DNA of 34,059 bases from Flavobacteriaceae bacterium (lineage in GTDB: Bacteria > Bacteroidota > Bacteroidia > Flavobacteriales > Flavobacteriaceae). Shown here one piece after another: positions 23,917 through 32,903 of the stretch; within the stretch, counting starts at the first letter, position 1; each line of letters begins with the position of its first letter. The DNA lies in assembly GCA_947446865.1 (NCBI GenBank), contig CANFHX010000032.1, positions 1 to 34,059 of the forward strand, given 5' to 3'. The notes under the pieces are model-generated. The model did no database searches. It saw only the letters and a program-made list of their open reading frames with translations, and had not been told where the DNA came from. The position numbers and the translations under genes were made by a program.

Positions 23917-26900
23917 TTAAATTTTTCTTCTGTTATCGTCCGAATTGGTGTCGATAAGTTTATTGTAGGGGTCAACGCCAACTTCAATTGGTTTTTCAGT
24001 AACAATTAAAGTGACTTTGTTGTTGATTTTGTTGATTTTTAATTTCTTTAAATACAGTTCTTTATCCGACTTTTTGCCTTTAAGTGTTTGCTCACTAAAG
24101 ATGCCAACTTCAACATAATCTAATAAAGGATAGGACTCAACTTTATTCTTTTCTCCTTTTTCAGTGAAAGTCAACGTTTTTCCTTTTGGATCTTTAAAGA
24201 TTCGTTTTCCAGTAGCATCGGCTTTGTATTTGGACACTTGAAATTGAATGTCGACTTGGTAGCGGCCATTGGGCAATTTTTTTGACGTTACAGTACTAAT
24301 TCTATTATCGTATAAAGTAATGGTTTCAAACATGTCATTAATTACATATTTAAGAGAATCTGGAGTGGCTTTTTTCAACTCTTCTACCAACTCGATGGAA
24401 TTGGTATAGGGCGCTTCTTGATAGGCTACTTTTTTAATGTATTCTTTCAAGGCGTTGTTCATGTTTTTTTCTCCGATAAAATCGCTCAAAGCATATAATA
24501 CTAACGAACCTTTGTTGTAATGAATGTATTGTTGGTTTTCGTTATACATTAATGGTTGTTCTTTTTTGCCTTCAAAAGTTCGTCCTTGAAGGTATTTATC
24601 CAAGGCGTCTTTTAAGAATTTTCGCATCTTAGATTTACCATAGGTATGTTCTAAAACTTTTAACGAACTGTATTCCGAAAGACTTTCTGAAAGTAATGTG
24701 GCTCCTTGAACATTGGCGCCAATAACTTGATGGGCCCACCATTGGTGCGCTACTTCGTGAGCGGTAACTGCAAAAGGATAATCTACTGCGTTTTGATCAT
24801 CATCATCTACGGCTGCAATAAAACCAATTGCTTCTGAAAACGGAATGGTATTGGCAAATGATTGAGCAAATCCGCCACCGGTTTTAGGAAACTCAATTAC
24901 ACGAACTTGCTTGTGCTGGTAGGGACTAAAATTGGAAGTATAATAGGCCAACGCTTTTTTAACCCCTGAAATCATTCTACCCACATTATATTCGTGTCCT
25001 TTATGGTAATAAATTTCGATAGCTACACTATTCCATTTGTCTTTTTTAACTTCATATTTACCCGAATTAAAGGCATAGAAATTCAGCATTTTTCTATCCA
25101 TTTTATAATGAAAATAGTTTCTGCTGTTTTCTTTCCATTGCTTGGTCAAGTACCCAGGAGCAATTGCAATTTGATCGTCGGATGTGCTGACTGTTGTTTC
25201 AAATGTTATCCAATCGGCATCATTGCTTATATAGGTGTTTCTTCTGGCGATGCTGTCCGTAGGTTTTGCCATTCGATCCTTAGGCTTTAAACCATATTTA
25301 ATTCGTACCTCATCGTCTTCCAACTCACTAGAAGAAGAGTATCCAATAGAAGGAAATAGTGCGTTATTGATGAAGGTTCCGTTGTAAATAACTGGCGAAT
25401 TATCATTAAAAAAATTATTAGCTTTGTTCTTTACCACAAAACGCATTGCAATAGAATCTCCAGGTTTTAGGGGTTTCTCCAATCGATAAATATCAAAATT
25501 GTAAACGGTATCTTTAGATACTAATTTAGTTTTTACCTTAAAAGTTACGTCTGTATTTCCACCATGATTAATGAAAATAGTATCGATTTGTTCCTTGCTT
25601 TTGTTTTTAAGAATATACGTTCCTTTGGCAACGAAATTTCTTTCTTTCGGAAACAAATCCATATCAATTTTGACATCGGTAATTCGGGGTTGGATTTTAT
25701 TTTCATACTTTTTATAGTTCTTTTCCCATTGTACCGATTCGAGTTCCGCGTCTTTAGCTGATTTATTTTCATTTGCAATATTATTTTGATAATAGATTGT
25801 ACTACCAATTGCTAGAAAAGCAACCAACGAAAGCAGCATCGGAATTGCCACTAATTTGTTGCATCGGGCAGCAGCATCTTTCATGCGGTGTTTTACAGAT
25901 TGACCCAATCCGCGTGTCCAAAATAAAAATGCCAAGGTGATGAAGACCAATCCGAGTGCCAGCCAATACAATTTATATAAATAATACAATTGTAATCCGT
26001 GACCATAGCCATTCATATCAGAATATTCAAAACCAGGATCGCTATTGAATTCATAAATTTGCTGTTCTACTCCCATTAAAGGAAGAAAACTCAATCCGAT
26101 GGAAAGCAATAATAAAACGAAAAAGCCAAGCATGTAATTTTTGAAAAGAGTTTGAATCAAAAATGCCAGACACGCCCAAATCACAAAATGAACCAATTTA
26201 ATAGCATACAATTCAAAAAGATAATGGCCGATTTCAAAATCGAAATACCCTTTATAGATTTGAAATAAAATTCCGGAAATCATTACAACGGATAACAAAA
26301 CGATTTGCATTTTTACAATCGCCAAAAATTTGGACAAAAGCAATACCCAGTTTGGTATGGGGGTTACATCAATTAAATGATTCATTCTAGAAGTTACACC
26401 ACGATGGATTAATATACCAGAAAATAAAAAGGTTAAAATATTGATAAACAAGCCAAAAGTACTCCCCGGAATTTCTAGCATTTGCCAGGTTACCGGATAG
26501 GTTTCTGTTCCGAAAATGGCACCGGCAGACAAGGCGGTTATCAAAATAAATAACATCCCTACAATAACAATACTAATGAAAACCCAGTTTTTTACTATGA
26601 ATTTAAAATCGATGTTAGATAAGCTCCAAGCGGTTTTTAAATTTTGTTTTGTAGAAAAATCAAATTCAACTTCAGGAAGATTGATTTTGGTAATCCCTCC
26701 AAAATTATTTTTAGTGATTCGTTCTTCATTTTTACTTTTTCCAAAAGATAAAGCCGTTTGTGAAAATGAAAAATAGCGGAACATTATTCCTAAAATCAAA
26801 ACGGAGATGCCCAACCAAATAAGACGATTGTATAAAACAACTCCTGTAAAAGGTAACAGATTTTCGTTTTTTTCATATACCGTCCAATATTGTGTGTAAT

Positions 26901-27576
26901 AACTCAAGGCATCCGACCCGAAAGGTTCAAAAAGTGCTACTATATAACGATTATCGGTATCTTCCGTGAAGCTACTAATCATACTTTGAAGAAATAAAAG
27001 CAGAATAACAGTTATAAATCCAACCGAAATGTTTCTGGTGATGGTAACCACTGAAAAAACAATAACCCCATAGAAAAACAAATTGGGAATTATGAAAATT
27101 AAATAACTTTGAACATAAGCCATAATTCGTTGCGGCCCTAATAAATCTGGATTCACAAAAGGCAAAAAGGAAGCTAAAAAAGCACCTAATCCAACAAATA
27201 AAGTAATGATTATTACAATGGTTAAAGAACTTAAAAACTTACTCATCAAGTAATCCCATTTGGAAAACGGATAGGAAAACAAGATGGAATGCATGTTGTA
27301 TTTAAAATCTCTATACACTGACGCTCCTACTATGGATGGCAATAAAAAATAGATAAATACCGACAAACCATTAAGCAGTCCGTTAAGTGCTATGGGTGAA
27401 TTTGCCACTGCATTAGAAGAAGTTGTAGTTGTAAAACTATCAAAAATCCCCAAGCTACTTCCCATCATTAACATAGAAAGTCCAAAGAAAATTACTATGT
27501 ATATATAAAAAGTTGGATTTTTGAGCCATCTTTTTAATTCAAATAAAAATATCGTTGAAAACATATTATTGATCAT
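23917..27576 (-). CDS. ABC-2 permease fused to an M1-family metallopeptidase
   Basis: 1219 aa. The N-terminal half has about twelve TM helices in two ABC-2 permease-like sets (roughly 20-265 and 325-590). The C-terminal half (about 640-1200) is a periplasm-facing M1 aminopeptidase with the zinc site HEVAH (940-944) followed by WWAHQ and E964 in LLSESLSEY, one residue further from the first motif than in classic M1 enzymes. GAFAQS-type substrate motif is seen as GGGFAQSFAN. Such fusions occur in Bacteroidota and are encoded with an ATPase; natural substrate unknown. The start overlaps the ATPase gene by 11 bp. Confidence 0.9.
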   Translation of the reverse strand: MINNMFSTIFLFELKRWLKNPTFYIYIVIFFGLSMLMMGSSLGIFDSFTTTTSSNAVANSPIALNGLLNGLSVFIYFLLPSIVGASVYRDFKYNMHSILFSYPFSKWDYLMSKFLSSLTIVIIITLFVGLGAFLASFLPFVNPDLLGPQRIMAYVQSYLIFIIPNLFFYGVIVFSVVTITRNISVGFITVILLLFLQSMISSFTEDTDNRYIVALFEPFGSDALSYYTQYWTVYEKNENLLPFTGVVLYNRLIWLGISVLILGIMFRYFSFSQTALSFGKSKNEERITKNNFGGITKINLPEVEFDFSTKQNLKTAWSLSNIDFKFIVKNWVFISIVIVGMLFILITALSAGAIFGTETYPVTWQMLEIPGSTFGLFINILTFLFSGILIHRGVTSRMNHLIDVTPIPNWVLLLSKFLAIVKMQIVLLSVVMISGILFQIYKGYFDFEIGHYLFELYAIKLVHFVIWACLAFLIQTLFKNYMLGFFVLLLLSIGLSFLPLMGVEQQIYEFNSDPGFEYSDMNGYGHGLQLYYLYKLYWLALGLVFITLAFLFWTRGLGQSVKHRMKDAAARCNKLVAIPMLLSLVAFLAIGSTIYYQNNIANENKSAKDAELESVQWEKNYKKYENKIQPRITDVKIDMDLFPKERNFVAKGTYILKNKSKEQIDTIFINHGGNTDVTFKVKTKLVSKDTVYNFDIYRLEKPLKPGDSIAMRFVVKNKANNFFNDNSPVIYNGTFINNALFPSIGYSSSSELEDDEVRIKYGLKPKDRMAKPTDSIARRNTYISNDADWITFETTVSTSDDQIAIAPGYLTKQWKENSRNYFHYKMDRKMLNFYAFNSGKYEVKKDKWNSVAIEIYYHKGHEYNVGRMISGVKKALAYYTSNFSPYQHKQVRVIEFPKTGGGFAQSFANTIPFSEAIGFIAAVDDDDQNAVDYPFAVTAHEVAHQWWAHQVIGANVQGATLLSESLSEYSSLKVLEHTYGKSKMRKFLKDALDKYLQGRTFEGKKEQPLMYNENQQYIHYNKGSLVLYALSDFIGEKNMNNALKEYIKKVAYQEAPYTNSIELVEELKKATPDSLKYVINDMFETITLYDNRISTVTSKKLPNGRYQVDIQFQVSKYKADATGKRIFKDPKGKTLTFTEKGEKNKVESYPLLDYVEVGIFSEQTLKGKKSDKELYLKKLKINKINNKVTLIVTEKPIEVGVDPYNKLIDTNSDDNRRKI

Positions 27577-28441
27577 TTTTTAATGCAACAAAATAAACAT
27601 CTTCAAGCTGTGGCTGAGCTAAAACAAAACTCTCGTTGGGCTGTTCTTTACTAAAAACTCTTATATTCAACGTATTGTCTTGATTGTAATTAGAAGAAAT
27701 TACGTTGAACTCTTTTTCGTTTTGTTCCAATAAATCTCTGTCGATAATTTTGGTCCAAATTTGTCCAAGAAGTGCTTCTGTTGCTGCTTTTGGCGTTCCT
27801 TGATTTAAAATTTTACCTCCGTTTAAGATGGCCATCTCGTTACACAATTCTTTCACATCGTCTACAATATGCGTTGAAAAAATAACGGTATGATTGGTGC
27901 CAATTTCTCTTAAAACGTTTAAAAAACGATGTCTTTCTGCCGGATCTAATCCTGCAGTTGGTTCGTCAACAATAATTAATTTTGGATTGTTTAAAAGCAA
28001 TTGAGCGATGCCAAAACGCTGTTTCATTCCGCCAGAATACCCACTAACGTTTTTCATTCTAACATCGTAAAGATTGGTTACTTCTAGCACTTGTTTTACA
28101 ATTGCATTTCGATCTTTTTTGGACGAAATTCCTTTTAACCTTGCAAAATAATCCAACAAATTTTCGGCAGACATATCTGGATAAACGCCAAATTCTTGAG
28201 GTAAATAACCCAACACTTTTCTCAAATCCATTTGGTTTTCAAGAACATTAATTCCGTCAAATTCAATAGAACCCGAATCTGGCTTTTGTAAAGTGGCAAT
28301 AGTTCGCATTAAACTAGATTTTCCTGCACCATTTGGACCTAGAAGTCCGAACATTCCAGAACCGATTTCAAGGTTTAAATTATCTAATGCTTTTACGCCA
28401 TTACCATAAGTTTTGCTTAGGTTATTAATTTTTAGCTTCAT
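27566..28441 (-). CDS. ABC transporter ATP-binding protein
   Basis: 291 aa. Walker A GPNGAGKSS (about 35-43), Q-loop in LPQEFGVYPDMSA, signature SGGMKQR, Walker B LIIVDEPTAGLDP and switch histidine in STHIVDD. The C-terminal extension ends with LEDVYFVAL, usual for ABC-2 exporters. It powers the fused permease/peptidase encoded immediately downstream and overlapping. Confidence 0.92.
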   Translation of the reverse strand: MKLKINNLSKTYGNGVKALDNLNLEIGSGMFGLLGPNGAGKSSLMRTIATLQKPDSGSIEFDGINVLENQMDLRKVLGYLPQEFGVYPDMSAENLLDYFARLKGISSKKDRNAIVKQVLEVTNLYDVRMKNVSGYSGGMKQRFGIAQLLLNNPKLIIVDEPTAGLDPAERHRFLNVLREIGTNHTVIFSTHIVDDVKELCNEMAILNGGKILNQGTPKAATEALLGQIWTKIIDRDLLEQNEKEFNVISSNYNQDNTLNIRVFSKEQPNESFVLAQPQLEDVYFVALKNDQ

Positions 28442-28564
28442 AATTTATTTTGATTTAATTATATCTGTTTGTATGTTATTTTAATATTTGTTACAAAATA
28501 TTTTCTAAAAGTAATAAAAGAAATTCTATTGAAATCAAAAATATAAGATTAAAAAATCGCGCGA

Positions 28565-28579
28565 TTGTGGCTTTGTGGC
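28565..28579 (+). repeat. TTTGNGNC repeat upstream of thiL
   Basis: TTGTGGC (28565-28571) directly followed by TTTGTGGC (28572-28579), a two-unit member of the 8-bp repeat family. The second TTTG is positioned as the -33 element of thiL. Confidence 0.6.
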
Positions 28580-28603
28580 AAACAAAAATCCTTCGTACCT
28601 TTA
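28572..28603 (+). promoter_or_regulatory. Promoter of thiL
   Basis: TTTG (28572-28575), a 20-bp gap, then TACCTTTA (28596-28603), one base off TAnnTTTG. The box ends four bases before the ATG at 28608, suggesting a leaderless transcript. Confidence 0.55.
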
Positions 28604-28607
28604 CCCC

Positions 28608-29654
28608 ATGATAGAAGAAAAAAATCCGCAACGTACTTCGCTTTCTCAATTGGGCGAATTTGGTTTGATTGAACATTTAACCAAAAATTTCACCATTCAA
28701 CAACCTTCCACTATAAAAGGAATTGGCGATGATGCTGCTGTTTTAGATTTTGCATCTAAAAAAGTGGTGGTTTCCACCGATTTATTAATTGAAGGCGTTC
28801 ATTTTGATTTGGCTTACATGCCCTTAAAACATTTAGGCTACAAGGCTGTGGTGGTTAATGTATCGGATATCTGCGCTATGAATGCAAAAGCAACGCACAT
28901 TACCGTTTCGGTTGCAGTTTCTAATCGTTTCCCTTTGGAAGCCTTAGACGAGTTATTTGAAGGAATTACCTATGCTGCAAATGAATATAAAGTAGATGTT
29001 ATTGGTGGTGACACCACTTCTTCTCAAAAAGGATTGATTATTTCAATTACCGCTATTGGGGAAGCCGAAGAAGAGGAAATTGTGTATCGAAGTGGCGCGC
29101 AACAAACCGATTTGTTGGTAGTTACTGGCGATATTGGAGCAGCTTATATGGGACTGAAAGTTTTGGAACGAGAGAAACAAGTGTTTCAAGTAAACCCGAA
29201 TTCACAACCCGATTTGGATGCCTATACCTATTTAATTGAACGCCAATTAAAACCAGAAGCCCGAAAAGATATCCGAACTTTATTGCATGCTTTGGAAATA
29301 AAACCAACAGCAATGATTGATATTTCGGATGGTTTATCTTCAGAAATAATACATATTTGCAAACAGTCCAAAGTGGGTTGTAATTTATACGAAGACAAAT
29401 TGCCTTTAGACCCGCAATTAATCAATGTTTGTGAAGAATTTAATGTAGACAGCACCACAATGGCCATAAACGGTGGTGAAGATTACGAATTGTTGTTTAC
29501 TATAGGGATGGGAGATTTTGAAAAAATAAAAGGAAATCCTAATTTCAATATTATTGGGCACATGACACAAGAAAGTGAAGGCATTCATTTAATCACTCGT
29601 GCCGATACTAAAATTCCTTTGAAAGCTAGGGGCTGGGATGCATTACAAGAATAA
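28608..29654 (+). CDS. thiL: Thiamine-monophosphate kinase
   Basis: 348 aa. Makes thiamine diphosphate from thiamine monophosphate and ATP. N-terminal TSLSQLGEFGLIEHL, then GIGDDAAVLDF (metal and phosphate binding), STDLLIEGVHFDL, NVSDICAMNA, GGDTTSS, and the AIR-synthase-like C-terminal half with MIDISDGLSSE and NGGEDYELLFT. I choose the ATG at 28608 because the 11 upstream codons lie in the promoter. Full length for the family. Confidence 0.94.
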   Translation: MIEEKNPQRTSLSQLGEFGLIEHLTKNFTIQQPSTIKGIGDDAAVLDFASKKVVVSTDLLIEGVHFDLAYMPLKHLGYKAVVVNVSDICAMNAKATHITVSVAVSNRFPLEALDELFEGITYAANEYKVDVIGGDTTSSQKGLIISITAIGEAEEEEIVYRSGAQQTDLLVVTGDIGAAYMGLKVLEREKQVFQVNPNSQPDLDAYTYLIERQLKPEARKDIRTLLHALEIKPTAMIDISDGLSSEIIHICKQSKVGCNLYEDKLPLDPQLINVCEEFNVDSTTMAINGGEDYELLFTIGMGDFEKIKGNPNFNIIGHMTQESEGIHLITRADTKIPLKARGWDALQE

Positions 29655-29703
29655 AAGTCATTAGATGAATTGTTAAATATACTAAACGATAGAATGTTTT
29701 CGT

Positions 29704-29711
29704 TATATTTG
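29704..29711 (+). promoter_or_regulatory. -7 box TATATTTG for the 29733 gene
   Basis: Exact TAnnTTTG match 21 bp before the start codon. Confidence 0.55.
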
Positions 29712-29732
29712 AAATACTAAAACTATAAAACT

Positions 29733-30272
29733 ATGAGAAAATTACTTTTTGTTTTGCCCCTTCTTATCGCATTTGTTTGCCAAAGTCAAGAAAAAAAGAC
29801 TAAGGATTTTGACAGTAAAAAGCACGAAGTAAAATTTGGTGCTATTAAAATGTTGGCCGGACCTATTTTTGAAGGAACCTACGAATATATTTATTCGAAA
29901 GATTTCACTTTTGGTAGTTCCCTACTTTTGAATTTGCAAAGCGACAACAGTTATAACGAAGATTTTTCTATTACACCATTTGCTCGATTTTATTTTCAAG
30001 AAACGCAAGAATACGGTGCAAAAGGTTTTTTTGTTGAAGGATTTGCAAAATATGTAAGTGGTAAAAATGAAATCCACAATTCAGTTTATTATAGCTATGT
30101 GCCAGAAAAATTTACTGCTGGTGCCTTGGGAATTTCTTTAGGAAAAAAATGGGTTAACCACTCCGGTTTTGTATTGGAATTATTAGCTGGAGCTGGAAGA
30201 ACTTTAGGAAATTCTAAAGTAGCACCTGATGCTTTTTTTAGAGGCGACATCAATATTGGGTATCGATTTTAA
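29733..30272 (+). CDS. Probable outer-membrane beta-barrel protein (DUF3575-like)
   Basis: 179 aa. Signal peptide 1-18 (MRKLLFVLPLLIAFVCQS). The mature part has alternating aromatic and polar strands, GTYEYIYSKDFTFG, ITPFARFYF and FVLELLAGAGRTLG, and ends with the C-terminal aromatic YRF expected of an outer-membrane barrel. Similar small proteins are annotated DUF3575 or hypothetical in Bacteroidota. Single gene with its own promoter. Confidence 0.7.
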   Translation: MRKLLFVLPLLIAFVCQSQEKKTKDFDSKKHEVKFGAIKMLAGPIFEGTYEYIYSKDFTFGSSLLLNLQSDNSYNEDFSITPFARFYFQETQEYGAKGFFVEGFAKYVSGKNEIHNSVYYSYVPEKFTAGALGISLGKKWVNHSGFVLELLAGAGRTLGNSKVAPDAFFRGDINIGYRF

Positions 30273-30296
30273 AACGTTTTAATTAGTATAGAACTA

Positions 30297-30569
30297 TTAC
30301 TTTCTTTTAGAATACATTCTATACACCACAATCCCTACAACACCAACTAAAACATAGGGGATAATCATAAGATACACGATACCATCGTTTACAGCTTCGG
30401 CTTTGGTGGTATTGCCTTCGCTTTCTAAAGATGCACGACACATGGCGCATTGGGCATTTATTTGGAGAAAAGAGAAAAGAGAAAATAGAACATAGATCAA
30501 TTTTCCATTAATTGAGGATCTTCTATTTTCTATTTTCTCTTTTCTTTGTTCTAAATTTATTTTAAACAT
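30297..30569 (-). CDS. Small Cys-containing membrane protein of the oxidase cluster
   Basis: 90 aa from the ATG at 30569 (MFKINLEQ), which overlaps the DUF420 stop by eight bases; an ATG at 30581 is in frame too. A signal-like hydrophobic stretch, KLIYVLFSLFSFLQINA, leads to QCAMCRASLES (a CxxC), and a C-terminal TM is followed by a basic end. In relatives I remember, the protein begins just before the signal stretch. Here the extra N-terminus is encoded by one arm of an 18-bp inverted repeat, so the true start may be downstream at a TTG. The role is unknown; position after SCO/DUF420 suggests cytochrome oxidase assembly. Confidence 0.72.
   Translation of the reverse strand: MFKINLEQRKEKIENRRSSINGKLIYVLFSLFSFLQINAQCAMCRASLESEGNTTKAEAVNDGIVYLMIIPYVLVGVVGIVVYRMYSKRK
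30473..30545. repeat. 18-bp inverted repeat within the start of a gene
   Basis: AGAAAAGAGAAAATAGAA (30473-30490) is exactly inverted at 30528-30545 across a 37-bp spacer. One arm encodes VLFSLFS of the signal stretch, the other KEKIENR of the N-terminus. A related GAGAATAGAAAATAGA stretch occurs near 11093. Confidence 0.75.
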
Positions 30570-31101
30570 AATACGGTGCAATCATAAGGTAAACTATAAC
30601 GCCTGTAACAGCAACATATAACCAAAGTGGAAATGTAATTTTAGCTAATTTTTTATGTCTGTCAAAATCACCCGACAAAGCACGAACATAAGTAAACAAT
30701 ACTAATGGTATAATTGTTACTGATAAAATAATATGGGTAATTAACAAAAAATAATAAATTCCTTTTATCACTCCTTCGCCACCAAATTTTGTAGATTCAG
30801 CAGTCATGTGATAGGCCACATACATCATTAGAAAAGCCAAAGAACAAGCAATTGCCGAGGTCATTAATTTGTGATGTAAAGCACGGTTGCCTTTCTTGAT
30901 GGCAAGCACTCCTAAAATTAATAATAGTGCCGTTATCCCGTTTATTGCAGCATAGATTGGAGGCAAGAACGAAAGTGGCTCTACATTTATTCCGAAATCT
31001 TTTAATCGGATGCTAAAAAGTAATACCACAGCCAGTGGAATTACAACAGAAACAATAATAATTGGTGTTTTGAATTTTTTTTCTACAGTTTTATTTTCCA
31101 T
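30562..31101 (-). CDS. DUF420 membrane protein
   Basis: 179 aa with five TM helices (about 13-30, 43-65, 79-99, 113-140 and 155-177). The segment ALHHKLMTSAIACSLAFL and histidines in YHMT and LLITHIILS match DUF420/CtaM-like proteins, which are linked to heme-copper oxidase assembly. It is two bases downstream of the SCO gene and overlaps the next gene, so all are in one operon. Confidence 0.85.
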   Translation of the reverse strand: MENKTVEKKFKTPIIIVSVVIPLAVVLLFSIRLKDFGINVEPLSFLPPIYAAINGITALLLILGVLAIKKGNRALHHKLMTSAIACSLAFLMMYVAYHMTAESTKFGGEGVIKGIYYFLLITHIILSVTIIPLVLFTYVRALSGDFDRHKKLAKITFPLWLYVAVTGVIVYLMIAPYYV

Positions 31102-31103
31102 GA

Positions 31104-31790
31104 TTATTCTTTTAATAGTAATTTAATATCTTCTTTTATTGCGGTAACTCCTGGTTGTTCCAATCCATCATAATATAAAATTGGGTTTCCTTGTTTGTCT
31201 TTTCTACAACGGATGTTTCCATTTTTATCAATAAGAGCAAAAAGTCCAGAGTGTTCAAAATTTCCTAATGCTTTATTGTTTTCTCCAACATAAAGATTGA
31301 ATCCTTTGTTGGCTAAATTAAAAATATAATCTTTATCTCCAGTAAGAAAATGCCAATTTTGTGCAGTTGCAGTTATACCTAGTTTTGCGGCATGAGCTTT
31401 CAAGACTTCGGGAGTATCGTTATCCGGATTGATAGTAACCGAAGCGATACCGAAGTTTTTCTCTGTTGAAAATGCTTTCTCAACTTCTACCATATTCTTA
31501 TTCATAATTGGACAAATAGACGGGCAGGTTGAAAAGAAAAACTCCATTACATATACTTTTCCAGCATAATCTTTATTAGATATTTTAGCATTATTTTGAT
31601 CTGTCAATTCGAATTTTGGCGCAGGTCCAATTTTTACTAATGCCTCTTCTTTCACCATTTCGTTAGAAAGACTCATACGGTCATTTTGCACTACCGAACC
31701 GTTTTTTATCCGTTCTATAATTCTAGGAATAAAGATAATTCCGAAAATTAGAATGATAAAGGAAATTCCTATGTAGGATTTATTTTTCAT
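31104..31790 (-). CDS. SCO1/SenC copper chaperone
   Basis: 228 aa, membrane-anchored by an N-terminal TM (about 6-22), thioredoxin-like domain outside. The CuA-delivery site is complete: C89-PSI-C93 and H180. It is expected to load or reduce the CuA site of cytochrome oxidase subunit II. It lies between the cysteine-less paralogue and DUF420. Confidence 0.92.
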   Translation of the reverse strand: MKNKSYIGISFIILIFGIIFIPRIIERIKNGSVVQNDRMSLSNEMVKEEALVKIGPAPKFELTDQNNAKISNKDYAGKVYVMEFFFSTCPSICPIMNKNMVEVEKAFSTEKNFGIASVTINPDNDTPEVLKAHAAKLGITATAQNWHFLTGDKDYIFNLANKGFNLYVGENNKALGNFEHSGLFALIDKNGNIRCRKDKQGNPILYYDGLEQPGVTAIKEDIKLLLKE

Positions 31791-31796
31791 ATCAAA

Positions 31797-32453
31797 TTAT
31801 ATTTCTTTGGTTGCATTATGATTTTTCTTTAAAGCCAAGCGGTATTCGGCAAGAATGATTTTAACATCGTCGGTCATTTCATTATAAAGTTCTGAAACAA
31901 ATTTGGTATTATAACCTTCTTTGTATTCGGGTTTGACTTTTTGGTCGTGTCCTTTTCTACCGCGAAGATTTCTTTTTTTATCGATAATAAAAACATTGGG
32001 AGTTGCTAAAGTAGCATCCAACTTTCCTACTAAATTAAGTTTATTGTAGAAACTATTTATTTCTTCGGGAGTTCCAAAAACAAAATTCCATCCGGCTTGC
32101 GTGCCCAAGGTTACTAAAACTTTTTGCAATTCTTTCACTTGGTCTTGCGTGCCATCGGGAAGAATCATAACCATTTGAAAGTCTTTGAAATTTTTATTTC
32201 TATCGAATATTTTTTCATATAAATTAAAAATATTGCCTTTGTGTTTTAAAACATCTTGCCCCATAAATCCAAGGATGGTGATTTTGCCTGTTAACGCAAC
32301 TGGTTTATTATCTAATGTTTTCCAGGAACTTATTTCGGGAATGTTTTTAGTAATAGTAGGAAGTTTGGCAAAACTGTTTATTCCAGATGCAAAAAAGAGA
32401 TACGCAACTATTGGAAGGACAAACAATACAAAGAGAACTAAATTCTTTTTCAT
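31797..32453 (-). CDS. Cysteine-less SCO/thioredoxin-like protein
   Basis: 218 aa with an N-terminal TM (about 5-23). The core ITILGFMGQDVLKHKGNIF occupies the place where SCO has FxFTxCPxxC, and TPNVFIIDKKRNLRGRKGH resembles the SCO/redoxin C-terminal half. The whole protein contains no cysteine, so it cannot do thiol redox or SCO-type copper binding. It may be a scaffold or act through other residues. It is first in the operon SCO-like, SCO, DUF420, small Cys protein. Confidence 0.75.
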   Translation of the reverse strand: MKKNLVLFVLFVLPIVAYLFFASGINSFAKLPTITKNIPEISSWKTLDNKPVALTGKITILGFMGQDVLKHKGNIFNLYEKIFDRNKNFKDFQMVMILPDGTQDQVKELQKVLVTLGTQAGWNFVFGTPEEINSFYNKLNLVGKLDATLATPNVFIIDKKRNLRGRKGHDQKVKPEYKEGYNTKFVSELYNEMTDDVKIILAEYRLALKKNHNATKEI

Positions 32454-32476
32454 TAGAATTATTAATTTGGTTGGTA

Positions 32477-32484
32477 CAAAAATA
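32477..32484 (-). promoter_or_regulatory. -7 box TATTTTTG of the SCO operon
   Basis: Exact minus-strand TAnnTTTG match 24 bp before the start at 32453, lying directly in the T-run of the preceding terminator. Confidence 0.5.
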
Positions 32485-32486
32485 AA

Positions 32487-32513
32487 AAAAAGGTACGCAA
32501 TGCGTACCTTTTT
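32487..32513 (-). terminator. Terminator after oxidase subunit IV
   Basis: Twelve-bp perfect stem AAAAAGGTACGC (32487-32498) / GCGTACCTTTTT (32502-32513), loop AAT, T-rich on both strands. It ends the oxidase transcript 18 bp past the subunit IV stop. Confidence 0.88.
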
Positions 32514-32530
32514 ATTGAATTAATATAATG

Positions 32531-32881
32531 TTAAAAATTCCATTTAATAGTGGCATTTTTAAAAACCCCGAAAATGTAGTTTCCTTCTGTAAGGAGAATG
32601 AAAACTAAATAGGAAATCAAGAAAATTACGGTCCATACTACAGCTCTTCGCAAGACAGGAGTTTCTCCTTCCATGTGCATAAATGCCCATACGATGTAAT
32701 ATGCTTTAAAAATTGTTAAAATAATGAATATCCAATTTAACAAATTCATGCCTAAAAAATTAGTCATGTGTAATACTTCTGGTTTTTGAATTCCTAAGAA
32801 TACCTCAACTGTAGTTACTATTGATAATATTCCGAAAACTAACCAAATTCTTTTGGTATTAGAAACGTGTTCGTGTGACAT
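32531..32881 (-). CDS. Cytochrome c oxidase subunit IV (caa3-type, CtaF/CoxD-like)
   Basis: 116 aa, three TM helices (about 11-29, 46-67 and 78-98). KAYYIVWAFMHMEGE is the diagnostic segment of the bacterial COX4/prokaryotic cytochrome oxidase subunit IV family. A small integral subunit of the respiratory heme-copper oxidase. It follows subunit III by 22 bases. Confidence 0.88.
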   Translation of the reverse strand: MSHEHVSNTKRIWLVFGILSIVTTVEVFLGIQKPEVLHMTNFLGMNLLNWIFIILTIFKAYYIVWAFMHMEGETPVLRRAVVWTVIFLISYLVFILLTEGNYIFGVFKNATIKWNF

Positions 32882-32903
32882 AATATATAATTTCTAAAAA
32901 AAA

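Noticed and set aside
28575..28607. Longer thiL start
   Set aside because: The extra codons overlap the predicted promoter; the ATG at 28608 fits homologues.
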